The notes under the pieces: generated by a model
Told to the model about the DNA's origin: nothing
Database searches by the model: none
Seen by the model: the letters and a program-made list of their open reading frames with translations, nothing else
Program-made: the position numbers and the translations under genes
In this document: positions 18,430 through 27,216 of the stretch, one piece after another
Position numbering within the stretch: position 1 is the stretch's first letter
Layout: each line of letters starts with the position of its first letter
Source of the DNA: Balneola sp.
GTDB taxonomy: Bacteria > Bacteroidota > Rhodothermia > Balneolales > Balneolaceae
DNA: 64,000 nt
Direction of reading: 5' to 3'
Assembly: GCA_017643645.1 (NCBI GenBank)
Contig: JAEPNB010000001.1
Span: 186,001-250,000, forward strand

Positions 18430-19658
18430 AAGAACTGAAATACATTATTCAAGCTCCTGAAGCCAACCAATAACGCCACTAAAACTACTATGATGCCCAA
18501 AATATTTTGTATGGTTGTGTTCACATAATCCCCCAAAATTTTCTTTTGATTTACGACATACATCAAAAATATTGCAACCAGAGGAAGCAAAACTCCATTC
18601 GCTACCTGAGCAAACTGGATTATACTTACAGGACTAAAGCTCAACATTGAAAACACAACGCCAATGATGAGAATGATAATCCAGACTGCTTTAAATTTTG
18701 GGTGTTTCATATCTATATCCCAACCCAGAATTCCCTTCGCTGCAAATGCAGCTGCCAGTGGCGCCGTAATTGCAGATGAGATTCCGGCAGCAACCAATCC
18801 TAATCCTAAAAAGTCTTTTGCCCAACTGCCTAGTAATGGTTCAAGCTGTACAGCCATATCAGCGGCGTTCTTAATTTCTGAACCAGAACTTCCTGATGCT
18901 GCACTTGTTATCACAATACACATAGAAATAATTCCACCCAAAATAATGGCGACCATATTTTCTTTTCTCAAATCCGAAAGCTGACCGGTTTCAGAGTATT
19001 TTTGTTGAACCGATGACGCATGCAGAAATAAATTGTATGGAACAACGGTCGTTCCTATTAACGCCATAACCAATAAAATTTCGTCAGCTGTACCAGTAGG
19101 AATAAACAGCCCTTTAATTATTTCTGAAAGATCAGGAGCGATCATAATTGCTGTTGCCAGAAATACTACACTCATTACTACAACCAGACCTACCAAGAAG
19201 TTTTGAATTCGCTTAAAGTTTCCTGAATACAGTAACCAAAAAGCAATTCCACCTATGATCAATGGCACTAATCTGATTTCGACTTCTTCTATAATGATGC
19301 TTACAGCGGGCAGTACTTCGTTCCATCCAAGAACAGCACCTGATATATTTCCCCCTTCATAGGCTGCATTGCCAATTACAATTGCACCCAAAACCAGTGT
19401 AATCCCAAAAATCCTTAATAATGGATTTTGCAGTTCACCACGAATTGCTTCCCCAAATCCTTTTTGAGTGATTAAACCCAGACGAGCTGTCATTTCTTGC
19501 AGTACAATCGTAGCAATTACTGAAAAGAGTAAAGCCCAAAGCAAAGTATATCCTGAATTAACCCCGGCTAGTGTACATACGGTAACTGTTCCGGGACCAA
19601 TGAAAGCCGCTGTGACTAAAGTACTTGGACCAAAATATTTTTTAACTTGCAATTTCAT
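18426..19658 (-). CDS. NRAMP-family membrane transporter lacking canonical metal-site motifs
   Basis: A 410-residue protein with about eleven membrane segments in the LeuT-fold NRAMP layout. The opening FIGPGTVTVCTLAG aligns with NRAMP helix 1, but the DPGN metal-binding motif is absent. The helix-6 stretch reads GTTVVPYNLFLHASSVQ, so the usual M-P-H is V-P-Y. It is the first gene of the operon with pxpA, pxpB and pxpC (overlap 4 bases), matching the ycsG position in the Bacillus kip/ycs operon. From missing metal ligands and company it may carry 5-oxoproline or a related compound rather than Mn or Fe; that is inference. Confidence 0.85.
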   Translation of the reverse strand: MKLQVKKYFGPSTLVTAAFIGPGTVTVCTLAGVNSGYTLLWALLFSVIATIVLQEMTARLGLITQKGFGEAIRGELQNPLLRIFGITLVLGAIVIGNAAYEGGNISGAVLGWNEVLPAVSIIIEEVEIRLVPLIIGGIAFWLLYSGNFKRIQNFLVGLVVVMSVVFLATAIMIAPDLSEIIKGLFIPTGTADEILLVMALIGTTVVPYNLFLHASSVQQKYSETGQLSDLRKENMVAIILGGIISMCIVITSAASGSSGSEIKNAADMAVQLEPLLGSWAKDFLGLGLVAAGISSAITAPLAAAFAAKGILGWDIDMKHPKFKAVWIIILIIGVVFSMLSFSPVSIIQFAQVANGVLLPLVAIFLMYVVNQKKILGDYVNTTIQNILGIIVVLVALLVGFRSLNNVFQFL

Positions 19659-19777
19659 GGTTAAGAATATAGAATGTACCGTTTACAATCACGAATAAGA
19701 AAGTACTTTTAGCCAAAACTGAAGACCTTCACTTAAATACTAACTAACAATTAATTTCAATTTCATATGTCCGGCAA

Positions 19778-20845
19778 ATGCGAACATTAAGTAAGATAAA
19801 TGATCCTGTATACCAGAAACCTAAGTCGCATAATCTGCTAAGTCGGTTCTTTCTTCGATTTATAAGGGATGAAAGAGATTTACCATTTGCTTATTTGTGC
19901 ATTCAAATGACATTGATTGTTCTCCCGAGTGCAATAATACTTTTCACTCCCATATTTTCGGGTTCTTTATTTTGGATTGCATCTGCCGTCTATTGGGTTG
20001 GATGGATTTATTTCTTGGGTCCTTTCACTTTAATGTTACACAATACAAGCCATAGAAAATTTTTCAAACGTGAATATGATTGGGCCAATCAATATATCCC
20101 CTGGGCTCTTGGACCATTCATGGGGCAATCTCCTGAAACTTATTTCAGTCATCATATAGGTATGCATCACCCTGAGAATAATTTAGAGGATGACAAAAGT
20201 TCTACCCTGCAATTTCAACGAGATAATTTCTTTGATTTCTTAAAGTATTTCGGAAATTTTTTATTTATAGGTGTTATTGAACTGGTTGAATACTTTAAAT
20301 CTAAAAACCGGAAAAAGCTTCTTAAGAAAGTTATTCGGGGAGAATTCTCTTTTTTACTACTTAGCGCTGCACTAATGTTTATAAGCTGGAAAGCCGCAAT
20401 AGTTGTTTTTTTACTTCCTTTTGTTTTTATACGATTTGCAATGATGACAGGAAACTGGGCTCAGCACGCCTTTATAGATGCTCAAAATCCCGAAAATAAT
20501 TACCGAAATAGCATTACCCTTATCAATACAACATATAACGATCGGTGTTTTAATGATGGGTATCATATTGGCCATCATTTGCACCCCGGCATGCATTGGA
20601 CAGATATGCCAAATGATTTTTTGGAAAATAAAGAGCTGTATGCTAAAGAAAGAGCAATTGTTTTTGAAGGAATTGATTTCCAGGTAGTATGGCTATGGTT
20701 GATGCTTAAACGATACGATTGGTTGTCCGAGCGAGTTGTGAATATTAACAACACTTTTCAATCAAAAAAAGAAATAATTGAAATGATGAAAGAACGAACT
20801 AAGCGTTTTGAAAGTGATAATTTACAGCAATCAAAAGCAAGTTAA
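19778..20845 (+). CDS. Membrane fatty acid desaturase/hydroxylase-like protein
   Basis: A 355-residue integral membrane protein with the three histidine boxes of the desaturase superfamily: HNTSH (about residue 88), HHIGMHH (about 125), and HIGHHLHPGMHW (about 266), plus QHAFID. Hydrophobic segments flank them (about 42-85 and 185-215). It likely introduces a double bond or hydroxyl group into an acyl chain using a di-iron centre; regio-selectivity cannot be read from sequence. Divergent from the NRAMP-like gene, and 11 bases ahead of a DUF1801 gene. Confidence 0.8.
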   Translation: MRTLSKINDPVYQKPKSHNLLSRFFLRFIRDERDLPFAYLCIQMTLIVLPSAIILFTPIFSGSLFWIASAVYWVGWIYFLGPFTLMLHNTSHRKFFKREYDWANQYIPWALGPFMGQSPETYFSHHIGMHHPENNLEDDKSSTLQFQRDNFFDFLKYFGNFLFIGVIELVEYFKSKNRKKLLKKVIRGEFSFLLLSAALMFISWKAAIVVFLLPFVFIRFAMMTGNWAQHAFIDAQNPENNYRNSITLINTTYNDRCFNDGYHIGHHLHPGMHWTDMPNDFLENKELYAKERAIVFEGIDFQVVWLWLMLKRYDWLSERVVNINNTFQSKKEIIEMMKERTKRFESDNLQQSKAS

Positions 20846-20856
20846 TTTACTCGAAC

Positions 20857-21288
20857 ATGGCTAACGCAAACAACAAAACTGTACCAACCCAACTTAAGGT
20901 GCAGGATTACCTGAACGCTATTGAAGATCCTCAAAGAAAAGTAGACTGTATCAGAATTCATGATATGATGAAAGAAATTACAGGACGAGAACCAAAAATG
21001 TGGGGTACCTCAATCGTTGGTTTTGGAACCTACCACTACAAATACGAAAGCGGTCGGGAAGGTAATATGCTTATGACAGGCTTTTCGAACAGGAAGCAGT
21101 CAATTACTTTATATATTCTTGGTGGATTAAAAAAAAGAGAAGCGTTTCTAAGTAAACTTGGCCCTTATAAAACCGGAAAGTCATGTTTATATATAAAGCG
21201 TTTATCAGACATCGATATTAATGTGCTTGCTGAAATGATAAAAGAGGATTTTGATCACGTTCAGAAAAAATATGAAGTTATTGATTAA
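20857..21288 (+). CDS. DUF1801 (YdhG-like) domain protein
   Basis: A 143-residue cytosolic protein. The segment IRIHDMMKEITGREPKMWG (about 34-52) followed by SIVGFGTYHYKYESGREG and a C-terminal KLGPYKTGKSCLYIKRLSDID is the DUF1801/YdhG-like fold. The function of this family is not established. Its start lies 11 bases after the desaturase stop, so the two are likely one transcript. No catalytic motif is recognisable. Confidence 0.8.
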   Translation: MANANNKTVPTQLKVQDYLNAIEDPQRKVDCIRIHDMMKEITGREPKMWGTSIVGFGTYHYKYESGREGNMLMTGFSNRKQSITLYILGGLKKREAFLSKLGPYKTGKSCLYIKRLSDIDINVLAEMIKEDFDHVQKKYEVID

Positions 21289-21375
21289 TGTGAGTTATTA
21301 TTCTAAACTTTTGAATACAAATATCGTCTAAATTATCAATTTTAAAATCTTCATTGAACCATTCTTAATTGAATA

Positions 21376-22305
21376 ATGACTCTAAACGATTTCACCAAAC
21401 AGACGCTGCATTTCCCTGATGATTACGAGGGAAAAGTAATCGCTACTTTGATTCGCTCTAACAAAAACATCAAGGGAAGAAAATCAGTGCTCTATATTCA
21501 TGGTTTCAATGACTATTTCTTCCACCCCCATTTAGCCGAAGCTTTTCATAAAAGCGATTATAACTTCTTTGCTCTGGATCTCAGGAAATATGGGCGATCA
21601 CTGCTCCCTCATCAGCACCCTAACTATTGCAAAGATATATCCGAATATTATGAAGAGATTACAGAGTCTTTAAGTATCATTTTTAAAGAAAATGATAAAA
21701 AAATTGTGATGCTTGGACATTCTAATGGCGGTTTGATTGCAAGTATGTATGCGAATTATGGTGAAAAAAGTGATTTGATTTCTGCATTGGTTTTGAACTC
21801 CCCTTTTTTCGAGTTCAACCTTTCTAAAGCAGAACGTGATTTAAATCTGTTTTTTGCCCGGATAATTTCTTTTTTTATGCCCTATGCTAATAAAAGTAAA
21901 CCGTTATCAAGTTTATATAACCGAAGTTTGCTGAAATCATATTATGGAGAATGGGAATTCAATGAAAACTGGAAGCCTGAACGTGGTTTCCCCGCTTACT
22001 TTAAATGGTTGATTGCTGTTTTTAATGCTCAACAAAAAGTGAGATCATCTTCTGATATCTCAAAACCGATATTGGTTATGCATTCTAAACGATCTGATAA
22101 AGCTAAAAAGTGGTCTCCTGAGGTTCTGGGAATGGATATGGTACTAAATGTTGAAGACATAAAAGAAACTGGAAAGAAATTGGGAAAAAAAGTTACCTTC
22201 ATCCCTGTGGAAAATGCAATCCACGATATTTTTCTATCAAAAAAAGAGGTTCGTGAAAAGGCCTTTAATGAAATGATTAACTGGTTAAATAAGACGATTA
22301 AATAA
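21376..22305 (+). CDS. Alpha/beta hydrolase (serine aminopeptidase S33/lysophospholipase-like)
   Basis: A 309-residue cytosolic hydrolase. The oxyanion region is LYIHGFNDYFFHPHLAEAF (about 41-59), and the nucleophile elbow is LGHSNGGLIASMY (Ser about 117). A late acid region near MHSKRSDKAKKW and the catalytic His in ENAIHDIFLS (about 278) follow. The lid inserts of monoacylglycerol lipase-like enzymes are present between. It begins 87 bases after the DUF1801 gene and 5 bases before an SRPBCC gene. The natural substrate is not predictable. Confidence 0.85.
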   Translation: MTLNDFTKQTLHFPDDYEGKVIATLIRSNKNIKGRKSVLYIHGFNDYFFHPHLAEAFHKSDYNFFALDLRKYGRSLLPHQHPNYCKDISEYYEEITESLSIIFKENDKKIVMLGHSNGGLIASMYANYGEKSDLISALVLNSPFFEFNLSKAERDLNLFFARIISFFMPYANKSKPLSSLYNRSLLKSYYGEWEFNENWKPERGFPAYFKWLIAVFNAQQKVRSSSDISKPILVMHSKRSDKAKKWSPEVLGMDMVLNVEDIKETGKKLGKKVTFIPVENAIHDIFLSKKEVREKAFNEMINWLNKTIK

Positions 22306-22310
22306 TCACT

Positions 22311-22751
22311 ATGGAAAACAGTATAGTTTTTGAAACTACAATCGATGCATCCGCAGAAAAAGTATGGGAAACACTTACAAATCCCGACAAAATAGAACAA
22401 TATATGTTTGGCTCTCGTTGCGACAGCAACTGGACTCCGGGAAGTAAAGCCAACTATTATATCAAACAAGACGAAAAAGAGATTACTGTTGTAAAAGGAG
22501 AGGTAATTCGATCCGTTCCTAACAAACTATTGGAACACACACTTTTTCCTGCTAATTCAGGAATCGAAGATACTTTGGAAAACTACCTTGTGATCATTTA
22601 TGAGATGGAAGAAGAAGATGGCAAAACTGAATTGACCATCACTCAAAAAGGCTATAAATATGTAGAGAATGGTAAGGAGCGCTACATAGATACTCAAAAA
22701 GGCTGGAAAGCAGTTCTCCCTAAACTAAAGGAAACCGCAGAAAAAGCGTGA
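22311..22751 (+). CDS. SRPBCC (AHSA1-like START domain) protein
   Basis: A 146-residue protein with the typical opening [28 protein letters not shown] (residues 6-33, given by position), a glycine-turn [11 protein letters not shown] and a C-terminal amphipathic helix. This is the AHSA1/SRPBCC hydrophobic-cavity fold. A helper or ligand-binding role is inferred; no partner is certain. Its stop codon overlaps the GTG start of the next small gene. Confidence 0.8.
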   Translation: MENSIVFETTIDASAEKVWETLTNPDKIEQYMFGSRCDSNWTPGSKANYYIKQDEKEITVVKGEVIRSVPNKLLEHTLFPANSGIEDTLENYLVIIYEMEEEDGKTELTITQKGYKYVENGKERYIDTQKGWKAVLPKLKETAEKA

Positions 22752-22972
22752 GTCAGGAACAAGCGAATAATCCTCTGCATGGTGTAAAATTGGCCCAAAT
22801 TGTAGAGGATTTGGTCGACTTTTACGGTTGGGAGCAGTTGAGCTTTCACATTGACATAAATTGTTTTAAAAACGACCCAAGTATAAAATCCAGCCTTAAA
22901 TTTCTTCGAAAACACCAATGGGCAAGAGATCAGGTTGAAGAACTATGGGTGGACGTTTTCGGGAATAAATAA
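22748..22972 (+). CDS. VF530/DUF2132 small protein
   Basis: A 74-residue protein with the whole VF530 signature: [17 protein letters not shown], then [19 protein letters not shown] and [19 protein letters not shown]. The family structure from Vibrio (VF0530) suggests nucleic-acid binding, but a role is not established. The start is GTG at 22748, overlapping the SRPBCC stop by four bases; there is no ATG alternative. It ends one base before the convergent DoxX-like gene. Confidence 0.85.
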   Translation: MSQEQANNPLHGVKLAQIVEDLVDFYGWEQLSFHIDINCFKNDPSIKSSLKFLRKHQWARDQVEELWVDVFGNK

Positions 22973-22973
22973 A

Positions 22974-23537
22974 CTACCTTCCTACAAAATTCAGCATTTG
23001 GTTTTCCAATAAAACAATAACAGCTACAATAGCTATAGCTATTCCAAGCTTTAACAACTTTTGCCCCATCGATTTCTTTTCTCCTGAATCCGGGATAACT
23101 GCTTTTATTGCTTTGACCACTTTTTCTCTGTTATAGAAAACCACAAAACTTACAGCTGTTAAATAACTAATCGCGCTTAGCATGGCCCCGGTAGAAATCT
23201 CAAAGAAAAAATCCACAACGATTATATTCAGCAAAACAGGAATAAGTGTAGCTGCACCAAGTAATTTAGTTCGATGGAAAAGCAACATGAAAGATCCCAG
23301 AATCTGAGTTCCTCCGATAAAGAGAATATATCCATAGGAATAACCGAAAAAGGTCCAGGCGAGGTCAAACCCTCCCACTTCCGAAAGTGGTAAAGACGCT
23401 ACAGTTTCGGGGATACTTCCTTGATAAAACTGCCCGCCCAATAGTTTTCCGAATCCGTAAGTAAGCAACATGGTTGCAGCATAAATTCTTGCCGCCAGTT
23501 CAAGATGTGATAATACTTTTTCTCTTGTGATCTGCAT
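22974..23537 (-). CDS. DoxX-like integral membrane protein
   Basis: A 187-residue membrane protein with four to five hydrophobic segments. The opening ARIYAATMLLTYGFGKLLGGQF and the following GYILFIGGTQILGSFML helix are the DoxX/YkgB-like layout; a final helix (IAIVAVIVLLENQML) anchors the C-terminus. The family includes small quinone-oxidoreductase-related and redox membrane proteins, but no cofactor motif is visible. ATG at 23537 is used; a TTG three codons earlier is possible. An 8-bp inverted repeat ends one base before this ATG. Confidence 0.6.
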   Translation of the reverse strand: MQITREKVLSHLELAARIYAATMLLTYGFGKLLGGQFYQGSIPETVASLPLSEVGGFDLAWTFFGYSYGYILFIGGTQILGSFMLLFHRTKLLGAATLIPVLLNIIVVDFFFEISTGAMLSAISYLTAVSFVVFYNREKVVKAIKAVIPDSGEKKSMGQKLLKLGIAIAIVAVIVLLENQMLNFVGR

Positions 23538-23538
23538 T

Positions 23539-23561
23539 AGCTTCAATTTTAATTTGAAGCT
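23539..23561 (-). promoter_or_regulatory. 8-7-8 inverted repeat immediately before the DoxX-like start codon
   Basis: AGCTTCAA and TTGAAGCT flank a 7-base AT spacer. On the minus strand the hairpin ends one base before the ATG, where a ribosome-binding site would lie. It could be a repressor site or a translation-limiting hairpin; no T-run follows, so it is not a normal terminator. Confidence 0.4.
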
Positions 23562-23622
23562 TATTACTATTGAAATTAGAAATTGTTACAAGTTCAATAG
23601 TCAGGACTTCAGTTCTAAATGT

Positions 23623-24735
23623 CTATTTTAGTTCTATTATCTTAGCATCATACTTATCAATCAACTCGTTCCAATCATATTTTTTAACTATGCTTTGGTA
23701 ATCCACCTGACGAATTCCCATTACACTCTGGATCGCAGTTTCCAATCGGGCAGGAAGTTCTCCTTCTTCGTATAAAAATTCCCTGTCCAGCTCTTCCGGT
23801 AAATGCTCCGGATATGCTAAGCGATTAGGCAACAAAGGAAAACAATCACAATACATCGCTTCGATCACACTTCCTCCAAAAAAATCCTGATTTGATGTGA
23901 CCGGAAGAATATCCGCTCGCCATAACCATTTCGCATAGTCATCAAAAGAATCAGCGAATCCCCAATGTAAGATCTCGTCTTTGAGTTTTTCTTTTGCTTC
24001 ATCAAATATCGGAGGGTTTACATCATTTTGTTCTCCCAATACAACCAACTTGAATCCGATTTCTTTTTCTTTTAATTCAAATAATGTCTCAAAAAACTCT
24101 TCCGGGTTTTTGTCATACTCCCATCTGTGATTCCATAAAATGGTAGCCTCAGATTGTTTTTCTTTATCTGATGAACGGAAATCTTCGAATCTTTTCAGAT
24201 CTAATCCTAAATGCAGGACCTCACTTTTCTCTCTGATCACATCGATATTATCTCTTTCTCTCTTATCCGGAAACTGTTTTAAGAATTTGGGTAAAGCCCC
24301 CAAAAAAGAATCCATATGATATTTCGAATTAAAGAATACCTTATCAGCTGCAAGTGCTGAAGCGTAATTGATAAAGGAATAGTGGTTATTTCGCTTCTTC
24401 TTTACATCTCTGTCCTGAGGAGACCATGGGTAAGTCAACTGATTTTCATGAAAATACATCGCCACCGGAATGTTTGCAGATCTCTTTCTAGTCAGAGAAA
24501 GAAGTGTAGTCAGATCCAGCATTGAAGTAGCGAGAATCAGATCGGGAGATTCTTCTAATTCATTGAAATGTTTTGCTAAAGAAACCGCACCACCGTGCAT
24601 TCTCCATTTCCAGTGTCTACCGGGCAAACTTAGAATTTGAACGTTGTGCTTGGAATGTTTCTGTAACCCCTCCGCCCATTGTTTGTGAGATCCCGAGAAA
24701 AAGGGTTCAAGAAGTGTGATATTAAGTTTTTTCAT
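23623..24735 (-). CDS. GT4-type glycosyltransferase related to tRNA-queuosine alpha-mannosyltransferase (DUF3524)
   Basis: A 370-residue protein opening LNITLLEPFFSGSHKQWAEG (residues 4-23, the DUF3524 signature) and PGRHWKWRMHGGAVSLA (about 39-55). After it comes the N-terminal half with NSKYHMDSFLGALPKFL and a GT-B C-terminal half with WNHRWEYDKNPEEFF and the nucleotide-sugar segment DFFGGSVIEAMYCDCFPLLPN. The human homolog GTDC1/QTMAN puts mannose on queuosine in tRNA(Asp). The same activity in this bacterium is inferred. It follows a GNAT gene by 22 bases and appears to end the operon from 27128. Confidence 0.75.
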   Translation of the reverse strand: MKKLNITLLEPFFSGSHKQWAEGLQKHSKHNVQILSLPGRHWKWRMHGGAVSLAKHFNELEESPDLILATSMLDLTTLLSLTRKRSANIPVAMYFHENQLTYPWSPQDRDVKKKRNNHYSFINYASALAADKVFFNSKYHMDSFLGALPKFLKQFPDKRERDNIDVIREKSEVLHLGLDLKRFEDFRSSDKEKQSEATILWNHRWEYDKNPEEFFETLFELKEKEIGFKLVVLGEQNDVNPPIFDEAKEKLKDEILHWGFADSFDDYAKWLWRADILPVTSNQDFFGGSVIEAMYCDCFPLLPNRLAYPEHLPEELDREFLYEEGELPARLETAIQSVMGIRQVDYQSIVKKYDWNELIDKYDAKIIELK

Positions 24736-24757
24736 TGCTGAAATAACTTAAAGATTT

Positions 24758-25204
24758 CTATTCCACATCCCAAGTGTAGAAGTTATGGTCTTCATCTAAA
24801 CTCCAGCCGGTTGCCGGATAAAGCTGATTTCCAACATGATTGTCCTTCGCTGTTTCCAGCATCATACCACAAGCATCAGTTTCGCGACAAAGCTTCTTAG
24901 ATTTTTCAATGAGTGCTTTCGAAAATCCTTGGCCTCGATAGGATTGATCCACATAAAGATCATTCAACAACCAAAACCGTTTCATTCGGGTTGATGAAAA
25001 CAATGGATACAACTGAACAAAACCGGTTGCAACACCGTCATTATTTCTGGAAATAAAAATAATGGACTCATTTTGTTCGATTCGTTCTTTCAAAAACGCT
25101 TGGCTTGCTGATTTATCAGTTTCCTTTTCATAAAAAACTCTGTACCCATCAAATAATTCATTGAGTTCTTCTAAATCTGATAATGTGGCTTTTTCAATCT
25201 TCAT
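24758..25204 (-). CDS. GNAT-family N-acetyltransferase
   Basis: A 148-residue acetyltransferase-fold protein. The acetyl-CoA loop is DLYVDQSYRGQGFSKALIEKSKKL (motif A, residues about 85-108 by position), preceded by a beta-strand GFVQLYPLF and followed by MLETAKDNHVGNQLYPATGW. The acceptor is not predictable. It lies between an antibiotic-biosynthesis-monooxygenase-like gene and the glycosyltransferase, 22 bases ahead of the latter, which suggests joint transcription. Confidence 0.85.
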   Translation of the reverse strand: MKIEKATLSDLEELNELFDGYRVFYEKETDKSASQAFLKERIEQNESIIFISRNNDGVATGFVQLYPLFSSTRMKRFWLLNDLYVDQSYRGQGFSKALIEKSKKLCRETDACGMMLETAKDNHVGNQLYPATGWSLDEDHNFYTWDVE

Positions 25205-25246
25205 ATTCCCCTATTCCTAATTCTTACACTCCTAATTCAAAACCTC

Positions 25247-25540
25247 TCATCCACCGGCAATATCGATTTCAGTCCCATTTGGTTTTCCATCAATAATAGG
25301 CATTGCCTTTCCGATCAATTCGCGTACTCCGTCAATACTTAAAGAATCATCGTGGTCTTGTTTTGAATCCCAAACCTCAAAAACATGCACGATGTCTTTA
25401 TCATCAGACTGCTGACCTACAATATAGATCAGACATCCTTTTGCTGTTTTCATCAGGTTCGCTGCATCTTCTAGGATCGAAACCAACTCATCCCCTTTTC
25501 CTTCTACTGCAGTAAAACTTCCCGACAGTCCGTATTTCAT
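25247..25540 (-). CDS. Antibiotic biosynthesis monooxygenase-like (ABM) domain protein
   Basis: A 97-residue ferredoxin-like-fold protein. LVSILEDAANLMKTAKGCLIYIVGQ followed by VFEVWDSKQDHDDSL (residues about 20-70) is the ABM/putative quinol monooxygenase signature. Such small proteins act on quinones or as dimeric scavengers of aromatics, but many have no known substrate. It sits in the operon with the FAD dehydrogenase and GNAT genes; the spacers on both sides contain the 13-mer CCTATTCCTAATT. Confidence 0.75.
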   Translation of the reverse strand: MKYGLSGSFTAVEGKGDELVSILEDAANLMKTAKGCLIYIVGQQSDDKDIVHVFEVWDSKQDHDDSLSIDGVRELIGKAMPIIDGKPNGTEIDIAGG

Positions 25541-25571
25541 AATTAATTCCTAATTTTATATTTACCTATTC

Positions 25572-27128
25572 CTAATTATTCAATTCCGCGATAGCGGCAG
25601 CGCATTTCCTACCATCTATAGCTGCAGACACAATTCCGCCCGCATAGCCTGCTCCTTCACCACAGGGAAATAAACCTTTTATCCGGACATGTTCTAATGT
25701 TTTATGATCTCTGGGAATCCTTACCGGGCTGGAAGTTCTGGATTCCGGTGCATGAACTACGGCTTCATTTGTTAAATACCCTTTCATGGTTTTCCCAAAC
25801 TCAAGAAATCCGTTTTTCAAAGCTTTATACATGAAATCAGGAAAAACTTCCTGTAAGTTTGCGGATGTCAACCCCGGAGTGTATGAAGTATTCGGTAAGT
25901 CTTTAGATACAATTCCTCTGGTAAAATCCACCAATCTTTGAGCCGGGACTTTCTGAGTTTTCCCTGCCACTTCCCAAGCTTTTTGCTCAATAGCTTTTTG
26001 GAACTCCATCACTTTCAGCGGACCGTATTCTTCAAATTCCTTGAAATCATCCATCTCAAGCTCTACCACAATTCCTGAATTGGCCGTAGGACGAGATCGT
26101 TGAGAACCTGACCATCCGTTTGTGACCACTTCACCAGGTTTAGTCGCACACGCTGCCACAACTCCACCAGGACACATACAAAAGGAATACACTCCTCTGT
26201 CATTAACCTGCTTCACGATCTTGTAAGGAGCCGGAGGTAAATATTCTCCACGCTCATCACAATTGTACTGAATGGAGTCGATCAAAGATTGTGAATGTTC
26301 AACCCTAACCCCGATCGCAATAGGCTTAGCTTCAATTTCTATTCCTTTTTTATGGAGCAATTCGAATATATCTCTGGCTGAATGACCTGTTGCCAGAATT
26401 ACGAACTTTGCATTAAAGACTTTATCATTCGCAAGTCGAACTCCGGTGATCTGATCATTCTCGATCAGCAGATCAGTAACTTTTGAATTGAAATGAATTT
26501 CTCCGCCGTGTTCCAATATGAATTCACGGATCTTTGCGATGATTCTTGGAAGTTTGTTGGTTCCGATATGTGGATGTGCATCAACCAGAATATTTTTTTT
26601 TGCACCGAATGCTACCAACAATTCCAGAATCTGGTTTACATCTCCTCTTTTCTTAGACCGTGTATATAATTTTCCATCAGAATAGGTTCCGGCGCCTCCT
26701 TCTCCAAAGCAGTAATTGGAATCCGGATTCACAATGTGATTTACATTGATATTTTTCAGATCCTTGATCCGGGATTTCACATCTTTTCCTCTGTCCAAAA
26801 CAACAGGTTTCATCCCCAGCTCAATGCACTTCAATGCAGCAAACAGTCCTGCCGGTCCTGCCCCAACAATGATTACAGCTTCTTTGTCGTGTACATTTTC
26901 AAATTTCGGAGGAGTTACTTTCTCTTCCTCAAATGCCTCTCCTATATAAATTCGTACTTTTAAATTGATCTTTACCTGTCGTTGGCGTGCGTCAATAGAA
27001 CGTTTCAGAATTTCAACATGAGTTATTTCTGATTCACTTATATCCGTAGTTTTGGAGATATAAGCTTTTAACTCATCTTGTTGAGCAGCAACTTCCGGTA
27101 TGACTCTGAGCTGTAATTCTTTTTGCAT
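25572..27128 (-). CDS. FAD-dependent NAD(P)-type dehydrogenase (COG2509-like)
   Basis: A 518-residue flavoprotein. The dinucleotide-binding motif VIIVGAGPAGLFAALKCIE (residues about 85-103) follows an N-terminal region of about 80 residues. Downstream are PDSNYCFGEGGAGTYSDGKL, the GVRVEHSQSLIDSIQ block and CSFCMCPGG-like SFCMCPGGVVAACA. The C-terminal GEGAGYAGGIVSAAIDG closes the FAD site. This is the uncharacterised FAD dehydrogenase family whose substrate is unknown. It is the first gene of the 27128-23623 minus-strand cluster and begins beyond the terminator of the upstream LVIVD gene. Confidence 0.82.
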   Translation of the reverse strand: MQKELQLRVIPEVAAQQDELKAYISKTTDISESEITHVEILKRSIDARQRQVKINLKVRIYIGEAFEEEKVTPPKFENVHDKEAVIIVGAGPAGLFAALKCIELGMKPVVLDRGKDVKSRIKDLKNINVNHIVNPDSNYCFGEGGAGTYSDGKLYTRSKKRGDVNQILELLVAFGAKKNILVDAHPHIGTNKLPRIIAKIREFILEHGGEIHFNSKVTDLLIENDQITGVRLANDKVFNAKFVILATGHSARDIFELLHKKGIEIEAKPIAIGVRVEHSQSLIDSIQYNCDERGEYLPPAPYKIVKQVNDRGVYSFCMCPGGVVAACATKPGEVVTNGWSGSQRSRPTANSGIVVELEMDDFKEFEEYGPLKVMEFQKAIEQKAWEVAGKTQKVPAQRLVDFTRGIVSKDLPNTSYTPGLTSANLQEVFPDFMYKALKNGFLEFGKTMKGYLTNEAVVHAPESRTSSPVRIPRDHKTLEHVRIKGLFPCGEGAGYAGGIVSAAIDGRKCAAAIAELNN

Positions 27129-27151
27129 GAAATGATTTCACAATTCTAAAT

Positions 27152-27189
27152 AAAAAACCCCGATGCAGAGTAAAACTACATCAGGGTTT
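27152..27189 (-). terminator. Rho-independent terminator after the LVIVD gene
   Basis: Read on the minus strand, AAACCCTGATGTAG pairs with CTGCATCGGGGTTT (two G-U wobbles) around a 7-base loop, followed by a run of T. It lies 28 bases after the LVIVD stop codon and closes that transcript before the FAD dehydrogenase gene. Confidence 0.85.
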
Positions 27190-27216
27190 AAAATAACTAA
27201 TTATAAATGCTACTGC

